From NCBI RefSeq assembly GCF_031453615.1, contig NZ_JAVIZT010000001.1, positions 744,001-808,000 of the forward strand: a stretch of DNA of 64,000 bases, in the 5' to 3' direction. The first letter of the stretch is position 1. Every line of letters starts with the position of its first letter. Both the position numbers and the translations under genes were made by a program. The DNA is from Microbacterium sp. SORGH_AS_0428 (GTDB lineage: Bacteria > Actinomycetota > Actinomycetes > Actinomycetales > Microbacteriaceae). Under the pieces are notes generated by a model. The model did not search any database. It worked only from the letters and a program-made list of their open reading frames with translations, and had not been told where the DNA came from. This document shows positions 36,465 through 46,691 of the stretch, piece by piece.

Positions 36465-37318
36465 GCGAGCGTCACTTCGCCGTGGAAGACCAGTGACGCG
36501 GGCCCCGAGAGCAGGACGTGCCCGTCGTGCATGCGCACACCCAGCGTGCCGCCGGGCACGTCCACGACCCACGCCTCGGGCGCGGCAGGGCCTGCCCAAT
36601 GACGCACGGCGAGTGCGGCGGCAGCCACACCGGTGCCGCAGCTGAGGGTCTCCCCGACACCGCGCTCGAAGACCCGCATCCGGATGCCGCCCACGCCACC
36701 CACGACGAGAGGGTCGCTCGGAACGACGAACTCGATGTTCGCACCGGCGGGCGGCTGGGGGTCCAGCAGGGGCTGCACCGTCAGATCGAGTGCTTCCAGC
36801 TCGGCCTCGGAGGACAGTGCCACGACGACGTGGGGATTGCCCACATCGACCGGCTGGCCCGGACGCGCCACGTCCAGGCCGCGGGCACGCACGAGAACAT
36901 CACTCTCGTCGACGACCCACTCCCCCAGGTCCACTTCGAAGCCGCGTTCGCTGCGCGTGAGCGTCTTGACGCCGGCGCGGGTGCCGATGTGCAACGGCGC
37001 GTCGAGCGTCGCGAGGTTCTGCTCCTCGAGGAAGCGCGCGAACACCCGCGTGCCGTTGCCGCACATCTCGGCCTTCGACCCGTCGGCGTTGCGGTAGTCC
37101 ATGAACCACTCGGCGCCGGCCCGAGCGGCGTCCGTGCCCTCGGGAATCCGGGTGGAACGCACGACACGCAGGAGTCCGTCTGCGCCGATGCCGAATCGGC
37201 GATCGCACAGGACCGCGATCTGATCGTCGCTGAGATCGAGCTCTCCGTCGGGATCGGAGAGGATCACGAAGTCGTTCCCGGTTCCGTGGCCCTTGGTGAA
37301 CGAGAGCGTGCGCGACAT
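36461..37318 (-). CDS. dapF: Diaminopimelate epimerase
   Basis: A cofactor-free two-cysteine epimerase, 285 aa, that interconverts LL- and meso-diaminopimelate for lysine and peptidoglycan. Both active cysteines are in their motifs: [14 protein letters not shown] and [13 protein letters not shown]. The N-terminal [12 protein letters not shown] is the family start. TAGACT (37325-37330) is 6 nt upstream of the ATG; no Shine-Dalgarno sequence is present. Confidence 0.97.
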   Translation of the reverse strand: MSRTLSFTKGHGTGNDFVILSDPDGELDLSDDQIAVLCDRRFGIGADGLLRVVRSTRIPEGTDAARAGAEWFMDYRNADGSKAEMCGNGTRVFARFLEEQNLATLDAPLHIGTRAGVKTLTRSERGFEVDLGEWVVDESDVLVRARGLDVARPGQPVDVGNPHVVVALSSEAELEALDLTVQPLLDPQPPAGANIEFVVPSDPLVVGGVGGIRMRVFERGVGETLSCGTGVAAAALAVRHWAGPAAPEAWVVDVPGGTLGVRMHDGHVLLSGPASLVFHGEVTLA

Positions 37319-37371
37319 GCCGCCAGTCTACGGGCGGGGCAGGGCCGGGCCGTCCGCGCGTCGAGGCGTCG

Positions 37372-38283
37372 TCACGCCTCGACGATATCCGCGACCGCCA
37401 TGCCCGCCGTGATGCGGCGGGCTGCCGTGTAGCGACGGAACCAGGAGACCTGACGCCGTGCGTACCGCCGGGTGAGCGCCTGCGTCTGCGCGATCGCCTC
37501 GTCGCGACTCAGCCGGCCGTCGAGCTCGCCGAGGGCCTGCGCGTAACCGATGGCCCGCCGCGCCGTGACCCCGGCGTCGAGCCCCCGGTCGCGCAGGGCC
37601 GCGACCTCGTCGAGGAGGCCGTCTCGCCACATCTGATCCACGCGAGCGTCCAGCCGCGGCACGAGCACGTCGCGCTCCTCGTGAGTGATCAGCAGGTGGG
37701 TGCGCGGGTGCCAGAGACGTGGGTCTTCGGGCAGCACCGCACCGTGCGTCGCGGCACCCTGTGCCAGAATCTCGAGCGCCCGCACGATCCGCCGGCCGTT
37801 GTGCGGATCGACGCGTTCCGCGGTCACCGGGTCCGCAGTGCGGAGGCGCTCGTACAGTGCTCCGGGGCCGAGCTCGTCCAACTCCGCCTCCAACGCCTGG
37901 CGCAACGCTTCGTCCCGCGGAGGGAAGCGGAAGTCGTAAGCGACCGCGGAGACATACAGCCCCGAGCCTCCGACGAGGATCGCGTCGGCGCCGCGCGCGT
38001 TGATCGCCTCGATCGCCTGCCGGGCGCGCGGCTGGTAGTCCGCCACGGCGGCTTCCTCGGTCACCTCGAGCACGTCGAAGAGGTGATGCGGGATTCCACG
38101 GCGCTCGGCGACCGGAAGCTTGGCCGTTCCGATGTCCATGCCGCGATACAGCTGCATGGCGTCGGCGTTGACGATCTCCGCCGCCAGCCCTCGTGCGCGA
38201 AGCTCCTCGGCCAACGCGAGCGAGATCCCGGTCTTTCCCGTGCCGGTGGCCCCGGCCACGATCCACAGCCGGGGCGCGGACAT
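37372..38283 (-). CDS. miaA: tRNA dimethylallyltransferase
   Basis: It transfers dimethylallyl to A37 of UNN-reading tRNAs, 303 aa. The P-loop is [12 protein letters not shown] (residues about 9-20), then [25 protein letters not shown] and [11 protein letters not shown]. The ATG at 38283 overlaps the miaB stop (TGATG). Together with miaB it makes ms2i6A. Confidence 0.97.
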   Translation of the reverse strand: MSAPRLWIVAGATGTGKTGISLALAEELRARGLAAEIVNADAMQLYRGMDIGTAKLPVAERRGIPHHLFDVLEVTEEAAVADYQPRARQAIEAINARGADAILVGGSGLYVSAVAYDFRFPPRDEALRQALEAELDELGPGALYERLRTADPVTAERVDPHNGRRIVRALEILAQGAATHGAVLPEDPRLWHPRTHLLITHEERDVLVPRLDARVDQMWRDGLLDEVAALRDRGLDAGVTARRAIGYAQALGELDGRLSRDEAIAQTQALTRRYARRQVSWFRRYTAARRITAGMAVADIVEA

Positions 38284-39827
38284 CACTGCTCCCGGCGAAG
38301 CGACGGCAGCCCCAGGGAGACCGCCTTCGGGGCGGAGCCCGCGGGGGCGGGCACTCCGCAGGAGTCGGCTTCCGCGCGATCCCACGCGTCACCCGATCGG
38401 GTGCGACGGATCACGAGCGGAGCGCCGTCGGGCGAATCGGCCAGGAGGTGGAAGGGAGCCGCATGCGTCACCACGACCGAGACGACGTCGCCGGGGCGCG
38501 GCACCGGCGAGGCCTCAGGCACCTCGAAGTGCACGAGCCGGTTGTCTTCGGCGCGTCCGGTGAGACGGCGCGTGGCGGCATCCTTCTTGCCCTCACCGGC
38601 CGAGACGAGCACGTCGAGGCGGCGACCCACCTGCTTCTGGTTCTCCTCGAGGCTGATGCGCTCCTGAAGGGCGACGAGGCGCTCGTAGCGCTCCTGCACG
38701 ATCTCCTTCGGCACCTGCTCGTCCATCGTGGCGGCAGGAGTGCCCTCGCGGATCGAGTACTGGAACGTGAAGGCGCTCGCGAACCGCGCCTGTTCGACCA
38801 CTCGCAGAGTCTCCTGGAAGTCCTCTTCCGTCTCGCCCGGAAAGCCGACGATGATGTCGGTGGAGATCGCGGCGTGCGGAATCCGCGCACGCACCCGGTC
38901 GAGGATGCCGAGGAAGCGCTCCGAACGGTACGAACGGCGCATGGCCTTGAGGATGCGGTCGCTGCCGGACTGGAGAGGCATGTGCAGCTGCGGCATCACG
39001 GCGGGCGTCTCGGCCATCGCGTCGATGACGTCGTCCGTGAAGGCGGCGGGGTGAGGGCTCGTGAACCGGATCCGCTCGAGGCCCTCGATCTCTCCCGCGG
39101 CGCGCAGGAGCTTGCCGAAGGCCTGACGGTCACCGAACTCCACGCCGTAGGAGTTGACGTTCTGCCCGAGCAGCGTGACCTCGATCGCGCCGTCTTCGAC
39201 GAGCAGCCGGATCTCGCTCAGGATGTCGCCAGGGCGACGGTCCTTCTCCTTGCCGCGCAGGCTCGGAACGATGCAGAACGTGCAGGTGTTGTTGCAGCCT
39301 ACGGAGATGGAGACCCAGCCGCTGTAGACGCTGTCACGCTTGGTGGGCAGCGTCGACGGGAAGACGTCGAGGGACTCGAGGATCTCGAGCTCGGCCTCCT
39401 CATTGTGCCGTGCCCGCTCGAGGAGCTTCGGCAGCGACCCCATGTTGTGGGTACCGAAGACCACATCGACCCACGGCGCCTTGTCGACCACCGTCTGCTT
39501 GTCCATCTGCGCGAGGCAGCCGCCGACAGCGATCTGCATCCCCGCATGGGTGCTCTTGCGGGACTTCAGGTGCCCCAGGGTGCCGTAGAGCTTGCCCGCG
39601 GCGTTGTCGCGCACCGCGCACGTGTTGATCACGACCACGTCGGCTTCGGCGCCGGGCTCGACGGGGACGTACCCCGCCGACTCCAGCGACCCCGAGAGTC
39701 GCTCTGAGTCGTGCACGTTCATCTGGCAGCCGAAGGTGCGCACCTCGTAGGTCCGCGCGCGTCCGTCGGCGTCGAGCGCCGCGGGCGAGGCGGCGATGAG
39801 GGTCGGAGCGCTCGAGGGGATCGTCAT
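38283..39827 (-). CDS. miaB: tRNA-2-methylthio-N6-dimethylallyladenosine synthase
   Basis: A radical-SAM methylthiotransferase, 514 aa. The N-terminal UPF0004 domain ([29 protein letters not shown]) binds the auxiliary cluster. The radical-SAM cluster is CNNTCTFC, and a TRAM domain follows (about residues 395-460). The ATG at 39827 is chosen because a strong -10 TAGAAT (39838-39843) lies 10 nt upstream, which leaves a leader of only about 3 nt. An ATG four codons earlier overlaps that -10. The last about 50 residues after TRAM are low-complexity. Confidence 0.96.
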   Translation of the reverse strand: MTIPSSAPTLIAASPAALDADGRARTYEVRTFGCQMNVHDSERLSGSLESAGYVPVEPGAEADVVVINTCAVRDNAAGKLYGTLGHLKSRKSTHAGMQIAVGGCLAQMDKQTVVDKAPWVDVVFGTHNMGSLPKLLERARHNEEAELEILESLDVFPSTLPTKRDSVYSGWVSISVGCNNTCTFCIVPSLRGKEKDRRPGDILSEIRLLVEDGAIEVTLLGQNVNSYGVEFGDRQAFGKLLRAAGEIEGLERIRFTSPHPAAFTDDVIDAMAETPAVMPQLHMPLQSGSDRILKAMRRSYRSERFLGILDRVRARIPHAAISTDIIVGFPGETEEDFQETLRVVEQARFASAFTFQYSIREGTPAATMDEQVPKEIVQERYERLVALQERISLEENQKQVGRRLDVLVSAGEGKKDAATRRLTGRAEDNRLVHFEVPEASPVPRPGDVVSVVVTHAAPFHLLADSPDGAPLVIRRTRSGDAWDRAEADSCGVPAPAGSAPKAVSLGLPSLRREQ

Positions 39828-39863
39828 GATGGGAGCCATTCTACGTTCGCGCTCCCGGCCGGA

Positions 39864-39899
39864 GGGATGCGGGACACGTGGCGCCGTCTCCCGCATCCC
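39864..39899 (-). terminator. Terminator of the surface-protein operon
   Basis: An 11-bp perfect stem, GGGATGCGGGA (39864-39874) with TCCCGCATCCC (39889-39899), begins 5 bp after the stop of the choice-of-anchor G gene. The arms contain the octamer GGATGCGG and its complement. Confidence 0.7.
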
Positions 39900-39904
39900 C
39901 GCGC

Positions 39905-41683
39905 TCAGGGAGCGGCCACCGGTCCCGCCGATGCCGTGCCCAGGGTGACGGTCGCGATGCTCGCGGGGGTGGCGAACGGCGCGAACCCGAGGCGCAGGGC
40001 TGAGACGCGGTACTGCGCTGTCGACTCGGGTCCCGCGGCGGCGTAGCCGACGCCCGGAGGGGCGTTCGCCTGGTCGGGCTGCACGTTGACCATGATCGAC
40101 AACACGGAGGGCAGCGCATTGACGACACTCCCCAACGCCGTGAGGACGGCGTTCACCGCGGTGGAGAGCGTGGTGCCCAGCGTCGTGATCGCGGCGAGCA
40201 CCGTAGTCGTGATCGAATTCGCCGCTGCTGTCACCAACGTCGGCCCGAGCGCCGTCACGGTGGAGACGAGCGAGGACACCGTCGGCAGCCCCAATGCGGC
40301 GAGAAGCGTGTTGATCGGCCCTGTCACGCCCGCCGCAGCGGCGGACACCGTGAAGGCCGCCGTGCCGTCCAGCACGGCTCCGATCGTTCCTGTGAAGTCG
40401 ATGCCCACGTTGAGCACGTTCAGGCCGGGCAGCACCAGGGGAGGAAGAGGCGGAACCGAGGGGACGGTGACCCCCGGCGCTGCGACGACGGCATCCAGAT
40501 CGATGGTCACAGTGGCGGCACGCACGGCGGCGGTCACGGCGGCGACGACCTGCGAACTCCAGTTGTCCAGGAGAGTGCCGACTCTGGTCACGATGGGGTT
40601 GAGGACCGTGTTGTTCAGCACGATCTCGGTGTTGGGTGCCGCGTTGTTCAGCGAGGGCAGCAGCGCATCCAGATCGACATCGATCAGGCCGGACTGCAGA
40701 TCGACCGTCACGACACCATCGGTGAGGGGCGTCGTGAGCAAGGTGCTCACGGAGCTCGCGAGGTTCAAGCCCGTGATGGTCACCGCGCCACCGATGGATG
40801 TGGTGAGCACGGCCGGCAGCGCCAGATCGAGTCCTGCACCGAGGGTGTTCGACAGCACTCCCGACGATCCCGTCAGTGAATCCACTGCCGTCTGTATCGA
40901 GCTGACACCCGAGTTGACGTTCGTCACGAGCGCCGAAACCGCCGGCGAATCCAGTCGCAGCCCCAGCCCGGCGATGCCGTATGCACGCGTCACGATCGGC
41001 GCGGAGGGCGCGATCCCCCACAGCTGCTCCCGCAGCGCCGCGCAGCCGTCGAGCACAGAGCTGGCCGCCACGGCCCCCACCTGCAGTTGGGCGTCGGCGA
41101 TGCCCGCGATCGGCGGGAGCAACTGCCCGATGCGCACCGTGGCGGGCGACGGCAGATCCGCGGGAGGCGTCGTACCCGACACCTGGACGGCGCCGGAGTT
41201 GTTGATCAGACCGGACGCCCCCGCGGCCGAACCGAAAGTGTCGACGCGGGCATACTGATTCGCCGCGCCGAGCGCGGCCCCGGGGAGCGGGACGGAGAAT
41301 CCCGTCAGATTCACACCGACGATGCTCAGCAGCGAGAGGTCGAAGGGATTGGCGTAAACGTAGCTCGAGGGGGGCATGGAGCCGAGATCGGCTGCATCCG
41401 CGGGCGAGATGTCCGCCCCGTCCTCGTCGAGCGCCAGTGTCATCTGCTCGAGATCGGCCACCGGATCGAGGCTCGTTCCGAGAAGGCTTCCCGACAGGAA
41501 GCGTCCGTAGGAGGTCGATTCGAACCCGGTGTCCTGACCGCAGATCAGCGACGACGTGCCGACGTCGTCCGCGTGGACCCACTCGGCGTCCGTCCACGAC
41601 GCCGACGTCGCGGTGATGCTCGAAGGAATCAGAAGAGCGGCCGACGCAGCGATCGACAACGGCACCAGTTTCCGCGTGTTCAT
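39905..41683 (-). CDS. Choice-of-anchor G family surface protein
   Basis: A 592-aa secreted protein. After [20 protein letters not shown] comes a SipW-type signal with the [12 protein letters not shown] motif, then a long Ala/Val/Thr/Leu-rich region with repeated amphipathic beta/helix patterns. This resembles the actinobacterial choice-of-anchor G family. The name implies varied C-terminal anchors, but here the protein ends at [10 protein letters not shown] with no LPxTG-like motif or membrane helix. The ATG overlaps the preceding stop. It may be a matrix or fibre component; this is inferred from the operon. Confidence 0.8.
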   Translation of the reverse strand: MNTRKLVPLSIAASAALLIPSSITATSASWTDAEWVHADDVGTSSLICGQDTGFESTSYGRFLSGSLLGTSLDPVADLEQMTLALDEDGADISPADAADLGSMPPSSYVYANPFDLSLLSIVGVNLTGFSVPLPGAALGAANQYARVDTFGSAAGASGLINNSGAVQVSGTTPPADLPSPATVRIGQLLPPIAGIADAQLQVGAVAASSVLDGCAALREQLWGIAPSAPIVTRAYGIAGLGLRLDSPAVSALVTNVNSGVSSIQTAVDSLTGSSGVLSNTLGAGLDLALPAVLTTSIGGAVTITGLNLASSVSTLLTTPLTDGVVTVDLQSGLIDVDLDALLPSLNNAAPNTEIVLNNTVLNPIVTRVGTLLDNWSSQVVAAVTAAVRAATVTIDLDAVVAAPGVTVPSVPPLPPLVLPGLNVLNVGIDFTGTIGAVLDGTAAFTVSAAAAGVTGPINTLLAALGLPTVSSLVSTVTALGPTLVTAAANSITTTVLAAITTLGTTLSTAVNAVLTALGSVVNALPSVLSIMVNVQPDQANAPPGVGYAAAGPESTAQYRVSALRLGFAPFATPASIATVTLGTASAGPVAAP

Positions 41684-42411
41684 GCCCCCACCTCCCGACG
41701 GCACAGCCGCAGCGCCGCGCCGAAGCCCAAGAGCCCTGCCGCGATGGCGCCGACGGCCAGCAGCATTCCCACATCCGTCCCGGTGGTGGCCAGACCTCCC
41801 GCGCCCGGGGAGTCAGCGGGCCGGTCCACCGCCACGGCGGTCAGACCGACGCCCATGCGCCCCGTCAGACCCATGAGACTCGTGTCCGCGCGCGCTGCCG
41901 CGTCGTCGTCGACCGACAGTGTGACGAGCAGGTACTCCGGCGAGGTGGGTGTGAGCGGGCGCAGCTCGAAGACAGGAGAGGAGGCGGTGAAGTCGTCCGC
42001 CGGAGTGGCGACAGCGACGGCTCGTTCGCCGGACGCGCAGACCGGCGCCGTGTCGAGGGAACTCCACGGCACGTCGCAGACGGCGACCGACATCGTCAGC
42101 CCGCGCGGATGATCCACCAGCTCGCCCTCCTTGCGCAGCTCCAGAGCGAGGGTCGCGCGCGAAGCATCCTCGAGACGTGCTCCCACCTGCCAGAACGCTG
42201 CTTCCCCGGGGCTGATGTCGAGGAACTCTGCGGGATAGGGCTCGCTCGACAGGACGAGGCGTCCGGGAGCGCCAGTGGGCGGAACATCGATCAGTGCGGC
42301 GTTGGCCTTGGCAGCCAGCAGCACTCCGCCGGCGACCATGAGCGCAGCGGACAGAACGGCGACGAGCACGCCGACCGATCGTCGCCACGCGGGTAGGAAG
42401 ACCTCTGACAC
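41680..42411 (-). CDS. LAxTG-anchored surface protein, sortase substrate
   Basis: A 243-aa protein with an N-terminal membrane or signal segment (about residues 8-38), an extracytoplasmic domain, and a C-terminal sorting signal: LATTG, a hydrophobic helix ([20 protein letters not shown]) and a basic tail RLCRRE. LAxTG is the recognition motif of class E sortases of high-GC actinobacteria. GTG at 42411 is preferred because GAGGAG lies 6 nt upstream. No sortase gene is in the window. It may anchor the fibre proteins to the wall (inference). Confidence 0.78.
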   Translation of the reverse strand: MSEVFLPAWRRSVGVLVAVLSAALMVAGGVLLAAKANAALIDVPPTGAPGRLVLSSEPYPAEFLDISPGEAAFWQVGARLEDASRATLALELRKEGELVDHPRGLTMSVAVCDVPWSSLDTAPVCASGERAVAVATPADDFTASSPVFELRPLTPTSPEYLLVTLSVDDDAAARADTSLMGLTGRMGVGLTAVAVDRPADSPGAGGLATTGTDVGMLLAVGAIAAGLLGFGAALRLCRREVGA

Positions 42412-42421
42412 GGACAACTCC

Positions 42422-43042
42422 TCAGTCTCGAATGACGGCCGCATCCGGATCTCCGCGCGGCGGACGGGATGCGGAGGGCCACAACACCCAGGCGATCGCC
42501 GCGGCGAGACCGATGGCCAGGACGATGCTGACGAGAGGCGACTTGGCCCAGATGATGACCCACCCTGCGTACGGGGTGGAGACCAGGACGCGCGGCGCCT
42601 CCTCGACGATGTAGCGCGCGGAGTCCACGAACGAGTTCGCGTCTCCGCGGAGGGTGAGCTCCCGCGCGGACGGCCGTCCCGCGACGTCGTCGATCTCGAC
42701 GATGCGGTGGGTGACCGGCGTCACGCCGTCCTCCTTCAGGACCGTCACGACGTCGCCGACCTTCAGCTCGGCGGCGGCGACGCGCTGCACCACCGCAGCG
42801 GCTCCCGTGGGCATCGTGGGACTCATCGACCCCGTGACGAAGACGATGACCGACAGCGACAGGATCGAGGACACCGCGAGCCAAAGCAGCGTGAGAGCGC
42901 CGAGGACGCCGAGAGCGGCGAGCAGGGCATCACGGAAGCGGCGCGGCCGCTCCGGGGAGGAGCCCGCAGGCTCCGCCCCGGCCCCGTCGTCGCCGGCGGA
43001 GGCAATGAGTGTCGCGCGTGAGCGACGGGGTGCGGTCGTCAT
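42422..43042 (-). CDS. sipW: SipW-type (ER/archaeal-type) signal peptidase I
   Basis: A 206-aa membrane serine protease. Helix 1 spans about residues 40-65, ending VTGSMSPTMPTG with the nucleophile Ser. VTHRIVEIDD gives the His that replaces the usual Lys, so this is the Ser-His type, as in Bacillus SipW, which processes TasA. A second helix lies near the C-terminus (about residues 168-190). It is placed directly after the TasA-like gene, so the neighbouring proteins with AWTD signal peptides are its likely substrates. Confidence 0.9.
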   Translation of the reverse strand: MTTAPRRSRATLIASAGDDGAGAEPAGSSPERPRRFRDALLAALGVLGALTLLWLAVSSILSLSVIVFVTGSMSPTMPTGAAAVVQRVAAAELKVGDVVTVLKEDGVTPVTHRIVEIDDVAGRPSARELTLRGDANSFVDSARYIVEEAPRVLVSTPYAGWVIIWAKSPLVSIVLAIGLAAAIAWVLWPSASRPPRGDPDAAVIRD

Positions 43043-43062
43043 GACGGTCGTGTCCTGTTCGC

Positions 43063-43761
43063 TCAGGACTCGGCCTGGAACTCCCAGGCGGGCGCGATCG
43101 ACAGGCCCATGTAGTCGTCGATCGTCGTGCCGCCGGCCAGCGGAACCGGGTCGGGCAGGGTGACCTCGAAGCAGTAGTACTGGACGGAGCCCGCGGCCGC
43201 TGCCAGAGCCTGCGCGGCAGAACCGCCGGTGGTGGCGAGCGGGCCGTCGGCGATGAGGGCGGGCGCACCGGGGGCGCCGCTGAAGGCCGAGGCGTCACAG
43301 GTGAAGGCGGCGTCGTCCGTCACGACGCGAACGTCCAGCGCCGCGAACAGGAGTCCTGCCGGATCGTCCGCGGCGACGCCTGCGGCCGGAACGGCCGGCT
43401 GTAGGTCGACGTCGCCGGCGACGGATGTCGTGGACGTGCGCAAAGCCACCTGCGCGTACACGCTGTCTCCGGGCGTGAGCGCTGTCGCGTCGATGCCGGT
43501 GTTCTCGAAGACGATCTCACCGCCCGGGTTGTCCGCCTCATCGGTCCAGGTGCCCGCCCCGAACGGCGCGACGGTGTTCTGCTGGACGGAGAAGGTCGAT
43601 GTCCCCACGCCCGGACCACCCGCTCCATCGCCGCCGAACACCCACTCGGTGTCCGTCCACGCCGCGACAGTCGCGGTGACGCCGAGCCCGAGGGCCGCCG
43701 CTCCCGCCGTGATCGCGAACACCTTGCGCCGCGTGTGGCTGCGCTTGTCTTGCGTCTGCAT
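43063..43761 (-). CDS. SipW-dependent TasA-like surface protein
   Basis: A 232-aa secreted protein. RRKVFAITAGAAALGLGVTATVAAWTDTEWV is a SipW-dependent signal peptide in two parts: a basic/hydrophobic stretch and the A-W-T-D/E box. A Gly-rich linker and an all-beta domain of about 170 residues follow (two Cys, in FTCDAS and YYCFEV, that could form a disulphide). TasA/camelysin-like proteins build fibres in firmicute biofilms; here the role is inferred. ATG at 43761 is chosen from the signal peptide position. First gene of the operon. Confidence 0.82.
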   Translation of the reverse strand: MQTQDKRSHTRRKVFAITAGAAALGLGVTATVAAWTDTEWVFGGDGAGGPGVGTSTFSVQQNTVAPFGAGTWTDEADNPGGEIVFENTGIDATALTPGDSVYAQVALRTSTTSVAGDVDLQPAVPAAGVAADDPAGLLFAALDVRVVTDDAAFTCDASAFSGAPGAPALIADGPLATTGGSAAQALAAAAGSVQYYCFEVTLPDPVPLAGGTTIDDYMGLSIAPAWEFQAES

Positions 43762-44086
43762 TTCGACCCCAACCTCTTCGTGTGTGCGCCGGAAGCGTCG
43801 TCGCGTCCGGGAGACCCGCAGATCCACTCCGGACGCTAGGACGCGTCTTGCGGGCTGTCGCCCGGAGCAGGTGGATGTCGGTACCGGGCTGCGCAGTCCG
43901 CCGGTAGCCGGGAGGTCTCGGCTACCGCCCCACAGATCTGCTCTGCGTAGTACCGGCACGACAATTGCGTAGTGGCCTCAGCGACACCCCGTTGCCGAGG
44001 CCGCCGGCCTCGGTATCGTGGAGGGCGAGCGTCGGAGTTGATGCACCCCCGGCGCCCGCCTTATCCGGTGTCCTGGGGGGAGAGCC
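43762..44086. promoter_or_regulatory. Divergent control region of surface operon and LuxR regulator
   Basis: This 325-bp gap must carry the promoters of both units. It contains a direct repeat TGCGTAGT at 43944-43951 and 43966-43973, 22 bp apart (two helical turns), a plausible activator site. A weak -10-like TAGCGT for the operon is at 43833-43838 on the minus strand. The G-run GGGGGGAGAG just before 44087 is the LuxR gene ribosome-binding site. I see no coding potential. Confidence 0.45.
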
Positions 44087-46681
44087 GTGCGAGACGAGAC
44101 AGCGGATGAGGCCGCATCCGGACCGGACTCCGGGGATCGGCGAGAACTGCAGGAGGCGGCGGAATCGATCGAGGCCGGGGTCAGCGTCGTCGTCGCCGGC
44201 CCGCTCGGCACCGGGAAGACCGTGCTGACGCGTCGACTGGGGGAACGCCTGACCGAGCGAGGCTGCCAGCCGTTGTTCCTTCACCCCGCCCCTCTTCCCG
44301 GCGAGGCTCCCTTCGAGGCGCTCGATGCGGCGAACGACGAGCGGGCTGAACTCGTCCGCCGCGGCGCAACGCCCGCGGGCACCGTCGTGCTGGTCGACGA
44401 TGCACAGGATCTGGACGAGGCATCGGTGACGGCCCTGTCCCGCGCCGTCTACGCACGGCGAGCAGTCGTGCTGTTCGCGCTCTCGGTCCCGCGCGTCGCC
44501 GATGCGGCGGGTGCGGGTGTCGCGACGACGACCATCCTCGATCTCTGGCTGCGCGGCTTCGCGCAGCGCATCGACCTCACGCCCGTCTCGGAGCGGCGGG
44601 CGCGCATCATCGTGGACCGCCTGTCCCGTGGACTGCTGGATCGGATCACGACGGAGGCGATCGTCTGGCAGGGAAACGGCTCGCGCACTCTCCTGCGCGA
44701 GCTGACCCGGACGGCCGTGGCCGCCGTCGAATCCGACGTGGACCCGCTTGAGGCGATCCGATCGGCCCCCGCGCAGGGTGGTCTCTCCGCGGCGACCGAC
44801 GCGCACATACGTGAGCTGGACGTGGACCGAATGCGCACGCTCGTCCTCATCGATCGCGCGCCGGGTCTCCCCTACGGCGACGCCGTACGCTGCGTCGGAC
44901 GATCCTCGCTCGACGGCCTGCTCGCCAGCGGGTTCCTGACCGAGGACGGATCGGCCATGCGTCGTCTGCACGCCGTGACGCCTCTCGCCCGCGCGGCAGC
45001 GCGTCGATTGGGCGGGGAGTACGCGATCGCTCTCGCCGACCGCAGCGTCGCGGATCTCCTACCCCGCGCGGGAGAGCCGGTGGACGAAGCACTCGCCAAT
45101 GCCGTCGCGTCTCAACTGTTCCTTCATCCGCACGCGGCAGCCGCGCTCGCCTCGGAGACCAGGGAAGAGGTGCTCGTCGGCGCGGCGCGCAGCGCCAACG
45201 ATCACGAGGACTACGGAATCGCCGCGGCGTACGCTGCACTGGGGCTGGAGGGAGGTGACTCGGAACGGCTGCGGGTCGAGCACTTCTATGCGCGGACGAT
45301 GCTCGCCGATGCCGTGAGCGCCCCGCGCTCGGTCGGCGGCCTGTCAGGTGCGGCTCGCGTCCGCGCGGCGATGCTCCGGACTCGCCTTGCGACCCGCAGC
45401 CGGCACGCGCCCGCGGAGGAACTCGAGCGAGCTCTCGCGGATACGATCGCCGGCGCAGAGAGCTCCGCCGGGGAGCACCTTGAGCATCAACTCCTCGAGG
45501 CGCAACGAGCGACCGCCGAGATGCGGTGGGAGGACGGGGTCCGCGCAGCCGAAGCAGTCATCACCGATGCGCCTGCAGAGGTCGGAGTCCGTGTCCGTGC
45601 CCTAATGACTCTCGTCGTGACCACGGCCATGCGCGGCGACGGCGGCGCGACGCGGCGCGAGCTGGAACGCGTCCGACTGGTCCTGGACACGGATCACGAC
45701 GGGCCGGTCGACGGGATCGCCCGCGCCTCGCTTCTCTGCGGCGCTCTCATGGCCGCACAGATCGTGGGCGAGGACCCGTCACCCCTCGGGCCGCATATCG
45801 CCGAACTGAGACGACTGGCCGTGCGCACCGGTTGTCGGCGGCTCACCGCGCTCACCGGGCTCGCGACCTCGCTGGCCCTGGCGCTCGATGCCGACACCGA
45901 CGCGGCGGTGACGGAACTGCGGATGGCGCGGCGTCGACTCCACCCGGCTCCGCAGGATCCACTGGTTCCCTTCCTGAAGCTGTGCATCGCGTATCTCCTG
46001 GCGTTGCGCGGTCGAGCCGACGTGGCGGAGGAGATCCTCGCCCGGATCGGCGCGGTGTGGGGCACGGCCTCGCCCGTTCTCGAGCAGTCCTTTGCGGCGA
46101 CCGAGAGCGTGGTCTCCCTCGTGGCGGGGCGTACCAATCTGGCGCGCGACGCGGCACGACGCGCCCTCGAGCTCTCTAGCCGGCTCGACGCTCCACCCGT
46201 GCGTGTGAGAGACCTCTACCGCGCGATCGTGCTGGGAATCGAACCCGATCGGATGCGACACGAGATCACAGCTGCGGCGGCGGAGTCGGACGCCGCCATT
46301 GTCGAGAGTCTCGTTCTGCTCGCCCTCGGCTCCGACGAGGGGAACACCACGGACGCTCTCGAACTCCTGCGACGCACGGTCGCGTGGGCCGGCTCGACGC
46401 CGGGCTCCTCCGGGCCGACGACGGCGCCCGCAATGTCGAGCACGAAGAGGACCCTCGCCGTCCTGACCCGACGTGAGCGCGAGATCGCCCATCTGATCGA
46501 CGAGGGGATGAGCAATCGCGAGATCGCGAGCCGGTTGTTCCTGTCGGTGCGAACGGTCGAGTCCCATATCTTCCAGGCGCGGCGGAAGATTGGTGCGCGC
46601 ACGCGTCGCGAGCTCGGCCGTTTCGTCACGCGCGGGCTGTCGCCGCAGAACGATCGGTGGCGCGCGGCACCGACCGCCTAA
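44087..46681 (+). CDS. Large ATP-binding LuxR-family transcriptional regulator (LAL type)
   Basis: An 864-aa regulator. It has an N-terminal P-loop ATPase (GPLGTGKT, residues 38-45; Walker B VVLVDDAQDLDE), a helical, TPR-like middle region of over 500 residues, and a C-terminal LuxR helix-turn-helix (about residues 794-850, LTRREREIAHLIDEGMSNREIASRLFLSVRTVESHIFQARRK). LAL regulators such as MalT are activated by a ligand plus ATP. It is divergent from the surface operon and is its likely activator (inferred from position). GTG start with GGGGGAGAG. Confidence 0.9.
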   Translation: MRDETADEAASGPDSGDRRELQEAAESIEAGVSVVVAGPLGTGKTVLTRRLGERLTERGCQPLFLHPAPLPGEAPFEALDAANDERAELVRRGATPAGTVVLVDDAQDLDEASVTALSRAVYARRAVVLFALSVPRVADAAGAGVATTTILDLWLRGFAQRIDLTPVSERRARIIVDRLSRGLLDRITTEAIVWQGNGSRTLLRELTRTAVAAVESDVDPLEAIRSAPAQGGLSAATDAHIRELDVDRMRTLVLIDRAPGLPYGDAVRCVGRSSLDGLLASGFLTEDGSAMRRLHAVTPLARAAARRLGGEYAIALADRSVADLLPRAGEPVDEALANAVASQLFLHPHAAAALASETREEVLVGAARSANDHEDYGIAAAYAALGLEGGDSERLRVEHFYARTMLADAVSAPRSVGGLSGAARVRAAMLRTRLATRSRHAPAEELERALADTIAGAESSAGEHLEHQLLEAQRATAEMRWEDGVRAAEAVITDAPAEVGVRVRALMTLVVTTAMRGDGGATRRELERVRLVLDTDHDGPVDGIARASLLCGALMAAQIVGEDPSPLGPHIAELRRLAVRTGCRRLTALTGLATSLALALDADTDAAVTELRMARRRLHPAPQDPLVPFLKLCIAYLLALRGRADVAEEILARIGAVWGTASPVLEQSFAATESVVSLVAGRTNLARDAARRALELSSRLDAPPVRVRDLYRAIVLGIEPDRMRHEITAAAAESDAAIVESLVLLALGSDEGNTTDALELLRRTVAWAGSTPGSSGPTTAPAMSSTKRTLAVLTRREREIAHLIDEGMSNREIASRLFLSVRTVESHIFQARRKIGARTRRELGRFVTRGLSPQNDRWRAAPTA

Positions 46682-46691
46682 CCCGAGCCGA

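Noticed and set aside
39828-41774. In-frame upstream extension of miaB by some 650 codons
   Set aside because: It runs through the surface-protein gene in another frame; the MiaB family start and a strong -10 lie at 39827-39843.
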